Assembly: GCA_964595905.1 (NCBI GenBank)
Contig: CAZQSU010000004.1
Coordinates: 1 to 64,000, forward strand
Direction of reading: 5' to 3'
DNA from: JAFDWI01 sp964595905
GTDB taxonomy: Bacteria; Actinomycetota; Acidimicrobiia; Acidimicrobiales; Iamiaceae
DNA length: 64,000 nucleotides
This document shows positions 7,505 to 16,111 of this stretch, piece by piece. The notes below the pieces were generated by a model. It had not been told where the DNA came from, did no database searches, and worked only from the letters and a program-made list of their open reading frames with translations. Position 1 is the first letter of the stretch. The number at the start of each line of letters is the position of its first letter. The translations under genes were made by a program, and so were the position numbers.

Positions 7505-8841
7505 CTCGAGTTTTCCTTGGCGGTCCCCCGCGACTCCGCGCCCGGGTCGCCGCCGGTGACCGCGGCGTCCGCGGCGACGATCTCCCTGGCCTCGATCCGG
7601 ACCCGGGCGATCCGGCGACCCTGCATCCGTTCCACGCGGAGTTCGTAGCCGGGCACCTGCACGATCTCACCGCCGACGGGCACGCGTCCCAGCCGGGTGA
7701 AGATCAGCCCGCCGACCGAATTCCAGTCGCCTTCGGGAAGGTCACCGTCGAGCACGTCGTTCGCATCGTCGATCGACAGGCGACCGTCCACGCGCAGGAT
7801 CCCGCCCGGCAGCGGTTCGACGAGGGGGTCCTCGACGTCGAACTCGTCGACGATCTCACCGACGAGCTCCTCGATGAGATCCTCCAGGGTCACCAGACCG
7901 GCCGTGGAGCCGTACTCGTCGACGACGATCGCCATGTGGAACTTGTCGCGCTGCATCTCGGGCAGCAACACCGCCACCCGCTTCGACTCGGGCACGAAGT
8001 TCGCCCGGCGCACGATGTCGGCCACCGGCGTGTCGGATCGCCCGTTGCGCTCGGCGCGCATGAGATCACGGGCGTAGAGGATCCCGATGACGTCGTCGAC
8101 GTCGACCCGGTGCACCGGGATCCGGCTGTAGCCGTTCAACAGGATGATCTCCATCGCGTCGCCGACCCGTGTCGACGCCTCGATGGTGATCATGTCGGGG
8201 CGGGGCACCATCACCTCGCGGGTGACGGTGTCACCGAACTCGATGACCCGGGCGATATAGGCCCGTTCGTCGTCCTCGATCACGTCGTGCTGGGCGGCCT
8301 CGTCGGCCATGGCCAGCAGCTCTTCCTCTGACACGAACGGTCCCTGCTCGAGCCCCTTGCCCGGCAGCAGCACGTGGGTGATCCCGAGGCGCGCCCGGGC
8401 GACGCTCCGGTGGGGCCAGACCCGGGTCAACGCCCAGCGCGGGCCGGCGCTGCGCAGCGCCGCCTCGTCGGTGTGCTGGACCGCCCAGGTCTTCGGCGCG
8501 GCCTCGGACAGCACGAACACCAGCGCGACGTTGATGACGAGCGCGACGATCACGCCGGCCGCGCCGAAGAGGCGTTCGGCCTCGATCGTGATCAGGGCCG
8601 TCTGCACCGTCTGGCAGATCAGCACGACGAGCAGCAACGAGTTCAGGAACGACGCGGGATCCTCGACGAGCGTTCGGAGCCGCTTCGCGCCGCGACGCCC
8701 GGACTCGTCGTGCGCGATCGCCCGATTGCGGTTCATGCGGGTGAGTGAGGTCTCGGCGAGCGCGAGGAACGCCTGGATCGCCAGCAACACGATGATCACG
8801 GCGATGATCAGGACGTCCATGCTCGAGGTTGCGGCGAACAT
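7501..8841 (-). CDS. CNNM/CorC-HlyC family membrane protein (DUF21 + CBS pair)
   Basis: 446 residues. Start ATG 8841 shares its first base with the ybeY stop (TGATG), and the frame upstream of it is an arginine-rich shadow. The N-terminal DUF21 region has a long hydrophobic helix (DVLIIAVIIVLLAIQAFLAL) and further segments around residues 65-120, with the family motif FVLSEAAPKTW. Next come two CBS domains, with the signature EYGSTAGLVTLEDLIEELVG in the second, and a C-terminal CorC_HlyC domain. The family is linked to Mg2+ or Co2+ efflux. The old name hemolysin is misleading. It sits between ybeY and era as in many bacteria. Confidence 0.88.
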   Translation of the reverse strand: MFAATSSMDVLIIAVIIVLLAIQAFLALAETSLTRMNRNRAIAHDESGRRGAKRLRTLVEDPASFLNSLLLVVLICQTVQTALITIEAERLFGAAGVIVALVINVALVFVLSEAAPKTWAVQHTDEAALRSAGPRWALTRVWPHRSVARARLGITHVLLPGKGLEQGPFVSEEELLAMADEAAQHDVIEDDERAYIARVIEFGDTVTREVMVPRPDMITIEASTRVGDAMEIILLNGYSRIPVHRVDVDDVIGILYARDLMRAERNGRSDTPVADIVRRANFVPESKRVAVLLPEMQRDKFHMAIVVDEYGSTAGLVTLEDLIEELVGEIVDEFDVEDPLVEPLPGGILRVDGRLSIDDANDVLDGDLPEGDWNSVGGLIFTRLGRVPVGGEIVQVPGYELRVERMQGRRIARVRIEAREIVAADAAVTGGDPGAESRGTAKENSR

Positions 8842-9398
8842 CACGACGGGATCTCCGTTCCGGCGGCCACCGGTCGGTGGACGCGTGCGAGGATCCGGGC
8901 CTCCTCGGCGCGCATCGCCACGGCGTCGTCGACGGTGGCGTGGTCCCACCCCAGCACGTGCAGGACGCCGTGCACCCCCAGCAACGCCAGTTCGTCGGCG
9001 AAGGTGCCGGCATGGTCGGGCGCATTCGCGGCGGCGACCTCGACGCAGATGACGATGTCGCCGAGCAGGCGTGGCGCTCCCACGGGCGTCGGGTCGCCGA
9101 AGTCCGATCCGCCCGGCGCCTCCAGGGGGAACGACAGCACGTCGGTGGGTCCGACGCCACCCAGATGCTCCTCGTTGAGTCGGGTGATCGTTCCCACGTC
9201 CACGAGCGTCACCGCCACCTCGGCCGGAGGCGTCACTCCCGACGCGTCGAGCGCGCCCTCGACGAGACGCGCGAAGGCGTCGAGATCGACGGGGGGAACG
9301 CTATCGGGAGGGCGATCGTCGGTGACGACCGCCTGGAACCTTTCGTCGGGCCGCCCCCCGGACCCGGGGGGAGGAGGGACCGTCGCCGAGGAGGTCAT
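8841..9398 (-). CDS. ybeY: Endoribonuclease YbeY
   Basis: 185 residues. The zinc site HGVLHVLGWDH (H-x3-H-x5-H) near residue 145 is diagnostic, preceded by the conserved TDVLSFPLEAP strand. YbeY is a single-strand ribonuclease for 16S rRNA 3'-end maturation and ribosome quality control. It follows phoH by 8 bases and overlaps the CorC-like gene by one base. ATG 9398 was chosen because the upstream in-frame sequence lies inside phoH. The N-terminus carries a roughly 40-residue Pro/Gly/Asp-rich extension before the fold starts, somewhat longer than usual. Confidence 0.93.
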   Translation of the reverse strand: MTSSATVPPPPGSGGRPDERFQAVVTDDRPPDSVPPVDLDAFARLVEGALDASGVTPPAEVAVTLVDVGTITRLNEEHLGGVGPTDVLSFPLEAPGGSDFGDPTPVGAPRLLGDIVICVEVAAANAPDHAGTFADELALLGVHGVLHVLGWDHATVDDAVAMRAEEARILARVHRPVAAGTEIPS

Positions 9399-9406
9399 CG
9401 TCGCCT

Positions 9407-10357
9407 TCAGTCCCCCACCTCGGCCTTGGCATAGGCATCGACGATGTCCTGGACGATGCGATGTCGCACCACGTCGCGGCTCGAAAGATGCACGAAATCG
9501 ATCCCCTCGATGTGACCGAGGACCCGCTCGAGGCCGACCAGGCCGCTGCGTCCGCCGGCGACGTCGACCTGCGTCGTGTCGCCGGTGACCACCGCCCGCG
9601 ACGAGAACCCGATGCGGGTGAGGAACATCTTCATCTGCTCGTTCGTGGTGTTCTGGGCCTCGTCGAGGATGATGAAGCTCCGGTTCAGGGTGCGGCCCCG
9701 CATGAACGCGAGCGGTGCGACCTCGACGGCGTCGCGCTCGATCAGCCGGGCGAGCCCTTCGGGTTCGCAGAAGTCGGTCAACGCGTCGTACAGCGGCCGC
9801 AGGTACGGATCGACCTTGGCCATCAGATCGCCGGGCAGGAACCCGAGCCGCTCCCCCGCCTCGACCGCGGGACGGCACAGCACGATCCGGTCGACGATAC
9901 GAACGTTGAGCGCGTGCACCGCGGAGGCGACGGCGAGCCAGCTCTTGCCGGTGCCCGCCGGGCCGAGCCCGAAGGTGATGATGTTCGATGCAATCGCGTC
10001 GACGTACCGCTTCTGCCCGGCCGACTTGGGGCGAACGGTGCGGCCCCCCGGCGCCTGGAGCACGTCGGTCGAGAACACGGCGAAAGGCTCCTCTCCGGCG
10101 CGGACCAGATCGATCGAGCGGTCGACGGTCGCTGCATCGAGATGCTGACCGGCCTCGACGAGATCGAGCAACGACCGGAACAACAGGGCGATGGTCTCGG
10201 CCTCGTCGCCATCGATGGCGATGACATTGCCCCGGACCGACACCGCGGTGTCGCCGAACGCCGCCTCGATCTGTCTGAGGTACGCGTCGGACGGGCCGAC
10301 GAGGGCCGCGACCTCATGGGGATCCTGCACGGTCAGTTCGATACGGGTCGTACTCAC
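9407..10357 (-). CDS. phoH: PhoH-family ATPase (PhoH/PhoL)
   Basis: 316 residues from GTG 10357, which overlaps the stop of the upstream glycosyltransferase (GTGA). A KH-like N-terminal region (about 1-90) precedes the ATPase: Walker A GPAGTGKSW, Walker B FIILDEAQNTT and sensor VVTGDTTQVD. PhoH-like proteins hydrolyse ATP and are linked to RNA processing, and the phoH-ybeY pair is strongly conserved. It is unusual that translation should be coupled to a glycan-synthesis gene upstream instead of a heat-shock operon. A GTG start gives a normal N-terminus (VSTTRIELTVQD). Confidence 0.93.
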   Translation of the reverse strand: MSTTRIELTVQDPHEVAALVGPSDAYLRQIEAAFGDTAVSVRGNVIAIDGDEAETIALLFRSLLDLVEAGQHLDAATVDRSIDLVRAGEEPFAVFSTDVLQAPGGRTVRPKSAGQKRYVDAIASNIITFGLGPAGTGKSWLAVASAVHALNVRIVDRIVLCRPAVEAGERLGFLPGDLMAKVDPYLRPLYDALTDFCEPEGLARLIERDAVEVAPLAFMRGRTLNRSFIILDEAQNTTNEQMKMFLTRIGFSSRAVVTGDTTQVDVAGGRSGLVGLERVLGHIEGIDFVHLSSRDVVRHRIVQDIVDAYAKAEVGD

Positions 10358-11559
10358 GCACCGTCCAGCGTAATTGGTGCGCCGCTCGGCGCACGACGAA
10401 ATCGCCGGTGCCGGCGCCCGTCGAGGGGTGGTGAGGCGCCGACGACCTGGCGGTAGAGCTCGGCGTGGCGCTTCGCGACGTGGCGCCACGAGAAGTCCGC
10501 GGCCCGGACGAAGCCGCGTTCGACCATCTCGGCACGCAACTCAGGGCTGTCGCGGACCCGCTCGATCGCCGCGGCAAGGGCGCGTACGTCGCCGTCGGGC
10601 ACGACGAGCGCCGCGCCGTCGGCGACATCGGGAAAGGCACCGACGTCGGTCACGATGACCGGCGTGCCGCACGCCATCGCCTCGATGATCACCCGACCGA
10701 ACTGCTCCCGGACGTTGGGTCGATCGATCGACGGGACGACCAGCACGTCGAGGCTCCCGTACCACCCCGGCAACGCGTCGTGGTCGACATAACCGTGGAC
10801 CCGGGCCCGGTCGGTCAACCCGTGCGCCTCGATCGCCGCTCGCAGTCGATCCTCCTGTGGCCCGGCGCCGACGAAGTCGACATCGACACCGTCGACCATG
10901 GCCGCCGCGGCCACGAGGACGAAGACGCCCTTCTGCTCGGTGAAACGCCCGACGTACCCCATCTTCAGACGCCCGACGTGTTCGTCGCGAGGGGTCGTCG
11001 GCCCGAACAACTCGTCGTCGACCCCCAGGCCGAGGTTCACCACCTCGCCGTCGAATCCCTTGACCCGCAGTACCGCTTCGACGTCGTCGTTGCAGGTGTG
11101 GACCGCCGCGACCCGCTGCAACACCCAGCGCTCGAACCACCGGAACGGCACCGGATACCGCTTGAGCAGGTTCTGGGCGCTGTAGCAGACCACCGGTGCA
11201 CGACAACCCGCGAGTCGGGCGACGAGCATGGTCTCGATCGTGGCCAGCGCCGCCGGTTCCTCGTGCACGTCGAGCACGTCGACGCCGGCGTGTCGTCGCA
11301 GCGCACGGAACAGCGACCATGGACGCTCGATGAAGCGAAACGGATGGTGGCCGATGGTCGGCACCTCGACGATGTCCTCGCCCGGACCGACGACGAGGTC
11401 GACCATCGCACCGCCTTCGTTCCATCGCCGTGGAGCGACGAGGGTCACCTCGACACCTTCGTCGGCAAGGGCGTCTTCGCGACGCCGCCAGGCCGTGACG
11501 ACGGCGGAGTGGTAGACGCGGAGCGCCCGTAGCGGGCGCGTCGTCGCCGGGTCGGTCAC
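10354..11559 (-). CDS. GT4-family glycosyltransferase
   Basis: 401 residues, GTG start overlapping the polymerase stop (GTGA). GT-B fold: the N-terminal acceptor half has VEVTLVAPRR and VLDVHEEPAALA. The C-terminal donor half has MGYVGRFTEQKG and the E-x7-E retaining signature in EQFGRVIIEAMACGTPVI, with the donor loop TDVGAFPDV. These are hallmarks of nucleotide-sugar-dependent GT4 enzymes of exopolysaccharide or teichuronic-type pathways. Sugar and linkage cannot be read from sequence. Overlaps on both sides place it between a Wzy-like protein and phoH. Confidence 0.88.
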   Translation of the reverse strand: MTDPATTRPLRALRVYHSAVVTAWRRREDALADEGVEVTLVAPRRWNEGGAMVDLVVGPGEDIVEVPTIGHHPFRFIERPWSLFRALRRHAGVDVLDVHEEPAALATIETMLVARLAGCRAPVVCYSAQNLLKRYPVPFRWFERWVLQRVAAVHTCNDDVEAVLRVKGFDGEVVNLGLGVDDELFGPTTPRDEHVGRLKMGYVGRFTEQKGVFVLVAAAAMVDGVDVDFVGAGPQEDRLRAAIEAHGLTDRARVHGYVDHDALPGWYGSLDVLVVPSIDRPNVREQFGRVIIEAMACGTPVIVTDVGAFPDVADGAALVVPDGDVRALAAAIERVRDSPELRAEMVERGFVRAADFSWRHVAKRHAELYRQVVGASPPLDGRRHRRFRRAPSGAPITLDGA

Positions 11560-12893
11560 GTCGCCGCCGCGACCTGGGGAGTGACCGGACGCGCGCGGTT
11601 CTCGACGCTGCTCGCGGCCCCGACCGCCAGGCCCAACATCAGGAACGGCAACGTGTTGGGGCCGGCAACCCAGAAGATGTCGAAGGACGCCGCGGTCAGC
11701 CGGGCGACGATGCCGTACCAGGCGAGCTCACCGAGGGGCGGCGGGGCCCGATTGGCGACCCGGAGGCACATCCAGATCAGCGCCACGAACGCGATCAGTC
11801 CGATGACGCCGTCGCCCGACATCTCGTCGAGCACGAGATTGTGCGGTTCACCCGCGGGTGCACCCGGCTGGTTGAACCACTTCGGACCGGCGCCGAGAAC
11901 CAGGTTCGGCGTGATCACGTCGCTCCACACGGTCCGGTACGTCGTCTCCCGCGACCCGACCGACGAGAACTTGTACTGGTTCCCGCTCCGTTCGTCGGCC
12001 TGCTTCTGGAAGCTCATCACCATCGCGGTCCCCAGACCGGCGGTGAGCAGCAGCACGAGCGGCACGAGGCGCCAGACACGGCGGGTCTCGCGTTGCCACG
12101 CGTTCCTGATCAGGAAGACGAGGAACACCGCGGCGAGCGCCACGCCGGAACCACGCGACTGCGAGGCTGCCAGGCCCCCGGCCATGATCAGGCCCGTCAG
12201 GATCACGAACCACAGCCGCCAGCGCAGATACCGTCGACCGAAGTACCCACAGATGATCGTGCTCACCAACAGGGTCCCGATCGAGTTCTTCTGCAATCCG
12301 AACGCGTACGCGGGCTCGAGATCGTTCGTGAGCGTGTCGATGATCGCGGCGACGGAGACGATGCAGGCCACCAGGACGAGCGCCCGGAGCGCCGGTGTGA
12401 CCTTGCCGCGTACGACCAGCGCGGCGCCGATGCAGACCGTGCCGACGATCATCACCGCCCGGTGTGCGACCTCGACGGCTCCTGCGACCGTGAAGTGGGC
12501 GATCGCCGACATGCTCACGACCAGGGCGTACGCAAGCGTCGCGAACAGGATCCGCCTGAACGCCGTCGCACGCCACGGCACGAACGGAAACGCCGCGAGG
12601 ACACCGAGAAACGTCATGAAGTCCGCGACGCTGAGGTCGACCGCGGCCGGGCCGACCCGCATGGTCGCGAACGACGCGGGGAACGCGGCACCCAGGATCA
12701 GCGCCGGCCACAGAGCACACGCCGTCAGGGCGAACGCGCCGAAGATCACGGCCATCGCCATCGTCGTCGACGACGTCGCGACCCAGGCCGCGCCGAACTC
12801 GAGCGCGGCGATCAGTCCCGCGAGTCCTGCGGGGCGGGCATCGGTGGGAGCGGTCGAACGCTCGTGGCGACCGCCGGACATGAGCATCGACAT
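11556..12893 (-). CDS. O-antigen ligase/polymerase-like (Wzy/WaaL) membrane protein
   Basis: About 445 residues with some ten hydrophobic segments, beginning at LAGLIAALEFGAAWVA. The large loop between late helices carries SRETTYRTVWSDVI and GAGPKWFNQPG...EPHNLVLDEMSGDGVIGL, matching the Wzy_C/O-antigen ligase pattern with a conserved HN near the end of the loop. It would polymerise or transfer undecaprenyl-linked glycan at the outer face of the membrane. ATG 12893 was chosen because GGAGGAG lies at 12907-12913 and a -10-like TAGCAT at 12931-12936. Later ATGs at 12887 and 12881 are possible. Divergent from the second glycosyltransferase. Confidence 0.8.
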   Translation of the reverse strand: MSMLMSGGRHERSTAPTDARPAGLAGLIAALEFGAAWVATSSTTMAMAVIFGAFALTACALWPALILGAAFPASFATMRVGPAAVDLSVADFMTFLGVLAAFPFVPWRATAFRRILFATLAYALVVSMSAIAHFTVAGAVEVAHRAVMIVGTVCIGAALVVRGKVTPALRALVLVACIVSVAAIIDTLTNDLEPAYAFGLQKNSIGTLLVSTIICGYFGRRYLRWRLWFVILTGLIMAGGLAASQSRGSGVALAAVFLVFLIRNAWQRETRRVWRLVPLVLLLTAGLGTAMVMSFQKQADERSGNQYKFSSVGSRETTYRTVWSDVITPNLVLGAGPKWFNQPGAPAGEPHNLVLDEMSGDGVIGLIAFVALIWMCLRVANRAPPPLGELAWYGIVARLTAASFDIFWVAGPNTLPFLMLGLAVGAASSVENRARPVTPQVAAAT

Positions 12894-12930
12894 GGACTTG
12901 GGTGGACTCCTCCGGAACGTGCCCGGACCG

Positions 12931-12936
12931 ATGCTA
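12931..12936 (-). promoter_or_regulatory. Candidate -10 box (TAGCAT) for the polymerase-glycosyltransferase-phoH-era chain
   Basis: TAGCAT on the minus strand with GGAGGAG downstream gives a leader of about 30 bases before ATG 12893. It would be the first promoter of a seven-gene chain. The -35 is not clear. Confidence 0.35.
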
Positions 12937-13038
12937 CCGCCACTGGTCACCGGCTCACGTGGCAGGCCGTTCCGACCGGACCCCGCGGGCACTGCCCGGT
13001 AACCTCGTCAGGCCACCCGATCCCGACCGAACCACCCG

Positions 13039-14085
13039 ATGCGCATCCGCCAGCTCGTCTGCACCGACAACTTCGCCGGCGTCGAACGCCACGTCGCCAC
13101 CACCTCGGTCGAACTGGCCCGTCGAGGGCACGACGTGGAGGTGTTCGGCGGCGACCCCGCGGCGATGCACACCGCACTGGCGGGTTCGACGGTGCGTTTC
13201 GTCGATGCGCCCGGCCCCGCGGCGGCGTTTCGTGCGAACCGCCGTGGGCCCCGGCCCGACCTCGTGCACGCCCACATGACCGGTTCGGACCTCGTCGCCA
13301 TCGCGACCCGACCGTTCCTGCGCGCGCCCGTGGTGTCGACCCTGCACTTCGCGCAACGGCGAGGTCACGACCGGCTCACCCGTGCGGCCTGGTCGGTCGT
13401 CCCCCGTCTCGTCGACGCCGAGATCGCGATCAGCCGGTTCGTCGCCTCGACGGCCGGGGATGACCCGACGGTCATTCCCAACGGTGTGCCGGCGCCCGCG
13501 GCAACGAACCGACGCCGGGTGCGTCACGATGTCGTGCTCGCGGCACAGCGCCTCGAGTCCGAGAAGTGCACCGCGCTCGCGCTGGGCGCGTTCGCGTCCT
13601 CCGGGCTCGCGGACCGCGGATGGGAACTCCACGTGGCCGGTGCGGGCTCGGAGCGGGCACCGCTCGAACGCGAAGCGGCCAGGCTCGGAATCGCGGAAGC
13701 GACGCGTTTCCTCGGCCGCGTCGACGACCTCGATCGTCGGATGGCCGACGCCTCGCTGCTGATCGCCACCGCGCCGGCCGAGCCCTTCGGGCTCAGCGTC
13801 GTCGAAGCGATGGCCGGGAGACTTCCCGTGGTCGCCGCCGAGGGCGGCGCGCACCGGGAGACGATCGGTTCGGCCACGCCCGAGGCGCTGTTCCCGCCGG
13901 GGGACGTCGACGCCGCCGCATCGCTCCTGCGGCGATTCGCCGACGACCCGGACACCCGGGCAGACCTCGCCAACCGTGGACATCGGCGCTACGTCGAGAC
14001 GTTCACCATCGTGCACCATGTCGATGCGCTCGAGGAGTTCTACACCGGTGTCATCACGCGACGGCGCGGTCGCCGACGTGGGTGA
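13039..14085 (+). CDS. GT4-family glycosyltransferase
   Basis: 348 residues. The N-terminus MRIRQLVCTDNFAGVERHV contains the G-G/V-ER pattern of the GT4 acceptor domain, DLVHAHMTGSD is the usual histidine-containing turn, and the donor half has VLAAQRLESEKC and the E-x7-E signature in EPFGLSVVEAMAGRLPVV followed by GGAHRE. It is a GT-B retaining glycosyltransferase, probably adding one sugar to the lipid-linked repeat unit made with the genes around it. A -10-like TAACCT at 13000-13005 gives a leader of about 27 bases. The gene ends 85 bases before the Wzz/BY-kinase. Confidence 0.86.
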   Translation: MRIRQLVCTDNFAGVERHVATTSVELARRGHDVEVFGGDPAAMHTALAGSTVRFVDAPGPAAAFRANRRGPRPDLVHAHMTGSDLVAIATRPFLRAPVVSTLHFAQRRGHDRLTRAAWSVVPRLVDAEIAISRFVASTAGDDPTVIPNGVPAPAATNRRRVRHDVVLAAQRLESEKCTALALGAFASSGLADRGWELHVAGAGSERAPLEREAARLGIAEATRFLGRVDDLDRRMADASLLIATAPAEPFGLSVVEAMAGRLPVVAAEGGAHRETIGSATPEALFPPGDVDAAASLLRRFADDPDTRADLANRGHRRYVETFTIVHHVDALEEFYTGVITRRRGRRRG

Positions 14086-14170
14086 CACCGGTGCGCTCCT
14101 GACCCTTCGGATTGCACGGCGCGCGTTCTAGACTGGCCGATCTGTCCGCCGGAGGGACACGCAGCCACCC

Positions 14171-16081
14171 ATGACCGACCTGAACGCCTCACAGCCTGGC
14201 GACTCGCCTGCGCCCGTTCCCGCGTTCGGCGGCGCGTCAGAGAACCTGCTGCGCCATTACGCGAACGTCCTCGTCCGTCGCTGGAAATGGATCGCGCTCG
14301 GACTGTTCGTCGGCCTCGTTGCCGGGATCGTCTCGACGTTCGTGATCACCGAGGCGCCGGTCACCACGCGCTACTACAAGGCGACCAACACGCTCGCCCA
14401 GAAGAGTCCGTCCGCCGACGGTGGCAACGGCGGCGGCTATTCGCTCAGCCAAGCGGCGCTGCAGGCCGAGTCGTTGACGCTGCTCGACAAGGTGGGCCAG
14501 ACGGTCGGCATGAGCAGCAGCGAGGTGGCCGCGTCGATCGACGCCACGGTGCGGCCCAACGTGAACGCCATCGACGTCACCGCCATCGCCACGCAGCCCG
14601 AGGTTGCCGTCCGGCTGGCGAACACCGCCGCTGATTCCCTGCGGGTCCTGGCCGAAGCCGATGCGGGGAACACCGTCGAATCCCAGCGCCGGACCCTGCA
14701 GACCCAGCTCGATTCGTCGGTCCAGCGACGGAACGCTCTCCGCGCCGAGACGGGTGGCAGCTCGGCCGAGCAGCTCCTCAGGGTGCAACAACTCCAGGAG
14801 CTCGAGAACGACATCAAGGACACCACCCAGCAGCTTCAGAACCTTCCGGCCTCGGGTGGCGGCTTCGCCCTCGAGGTGCTGCTTCCGGCGACGCCGATCC
14901 AGATCAACGCCCGCGGCTACAACTATCGGCGCAGCCAGAACCTCAACGCCCGCAGTCGGCTCGCGGATTCCGCCACGTCGAACACCTCCGCTCCGGACTT
15001 CGACGAGACGGACCTGTCACAGAGCGCCGGACTCTCCGACTCGACCCGCATTCTCCTGGGCGGCGCGGCCGGCCTGGTACTCGGGCTGATCAGCGCGTTC
15101 GTGCTCGAGGCATGGGACGACCGGATCCGACGACGCGATCGGGTCGAGGAACTCACCGGGCTCGGTGTGCTGACCGAGATTCCCCACCTCACCAAGGAAC
15201 AATCCCGCGACCACCACGTCGCGGTCGAGGACGAGTCGACCGGGGCGGCAGCAGAGCGTTTCCGAGCGGCCCGAACCGCGATCACGTTCGCTCTGGAAGA
15301 ACGCGATCCGGCCATTGCGGCCGACGCCCCGGTGCTGCTGATCACGTCTCCCGGACCGGCCGAAGGCAAGACCACGACCGTCGCGAACCTGGCCGCGGCG
15401 TTCGCCGACGACGGCAACCGGGTGCTGGTGATCGACGGCGACTTCCGACGCCCCACCGTGCGTCGTTATCTCGCTCCGGTGCCGAACCTGGTCACCCCCG
15501 ACGAGCCGACCGAGACGCGGATCCCGAACGTGTGGTTCCTGCCGGGTCCCCACGATGCCCCCACACCGGAGATCGCGAACGCTCGGCTCGCGACGTCCGT
15601 CGCCGCCTGGCGCGGCGACTACGACCTCGTGATCCTCGACACTCCGCCCATCCTCACGACCAACGATGCCGTCGATCTGCTCGAGTCCGCCGATGCGGTG
15701 GTGCTGGTGCTCCGGGCCGACCGGACCCGCGCCAACGCCGCGCGGAGGGTCGCCGAACTGCTGGGCCAGTACCGCGCCAACGTGCTCGGTGTGGTTCTCA
15801 ACAGCTGCGACCGTTCCGAGATGAACCAGTACTACGGCTACGGCTACGGCTACGGCTACGGCTACCTCGGCAAGACCGGTTCGAAGACCAAGACCGTCCG
15901 GAACGCCACGGAGACGCCGGCCACTCCGGCGCCGTCCGGCGACCACGCCGCGGGTGGCTCAGGGAGCGGCACCGAGCCCGGCCGCGCCGACGACGAGGTC
16001 ATCGAGAAGCGCCCGGAGCCGACCACGACCGGGGCCGAGACATCACCGATCGGCGATCAGCGAACGTCCACGCACCGCTGA
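14171..16081 (+). CDS. Wzz/BY-kinase fusion: polysaccharide chain-length regulator and tyrosine autokinase
   Basis: 636 residues. A Wzz domain runs from the first membrane helix (about 37-60, WKWIALGLFVGLVAGIVSTFVI) through an extracytoplasmic coiled-coil region to the second helix (about 292-313). The cytoplasmic kinase has Walker A SPGPAEGKTTT (near 392-402), Walker A' VLVIDGDFRRP (418-428) and Walker B YDLVILDTPP (484-493). The phosphorylation tail is YYGYGYGYGYGYLG (about 554-567), followed by about 70 acidic, disordered residues. The one-polypeptide form resembles Wzc of proteobacteria and some actinobacteria. It should control export and chain length of the glycan made here. The tail is encoded by five perfect GGCTAC copies. 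Confidence 0.9.
   Translation: MTDLNASQPGDSPAPVPAFGGASENLLRHYANVLVRRWKWIALGLFVGLVAGIVSTFVITEAPVTTRYYKATNTLAQKSPSADGGNGGGYSLSQAALQAESLTLLDKVGQTVGMSSSEVAASIDATVRPNVNAIDVTAIATQPEVAVRLANTAADSLRVLAEADAGNTVESQRRTLQTQLDSSVQRRNALRAETGGSSAEQLLRVQQLQELENDIKDTTQQLQNLPASGGGFALEVLLPATPIQINARGYNYRRSQNLNARSRLADSATSNTSAPDFDETDLSQSAGLSDSTRILLGGAAGLVLGLISAFVLEAWDDRIRRRDRVEELTGLGVLTEIPHLTKEQSRDHHVAVEDESTGAAAERFRAARTAITFALEERDPAIAADAPVLLITSPGPAEGKTTTVANLAAAFADDGNRVLVIDGDFRRPTVRRYLAPVPNLVTPDEPTETRIPNVWFLPGPHDAPTPEIANARLATSVAAWRGDYDLVILDTPPILTTNDAVDLLESADAVVLVLRADRTRANAARRVAELLGQYRANVLGVVLNSCDRSEMNQYYGYGYGYGYGYLGKTGSKTKTVRNATETPATPAPSGDHAAGGSGSGTEPGRADDEVIEKRPEPTTTGAETSPIGDQRTSTHR
15836..15865 (+). repeat. Hexanucleotide repeat (GGCTAC)5 coding a Gly-Tyr tail
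   Basis: Five perfect in-frame copies of GGCTAC, preceded by two TAC codons, encode the tyrosine cluster of the BY-kinase. Loss or gain of a unit keeps the frame and changes the number of phosphorylatable tyrosines. Confidence 0.95.
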
Positions 16082-16111
16082 GCGCGGCGCACCGGGCACG
16101 TCGAGGCCGGC

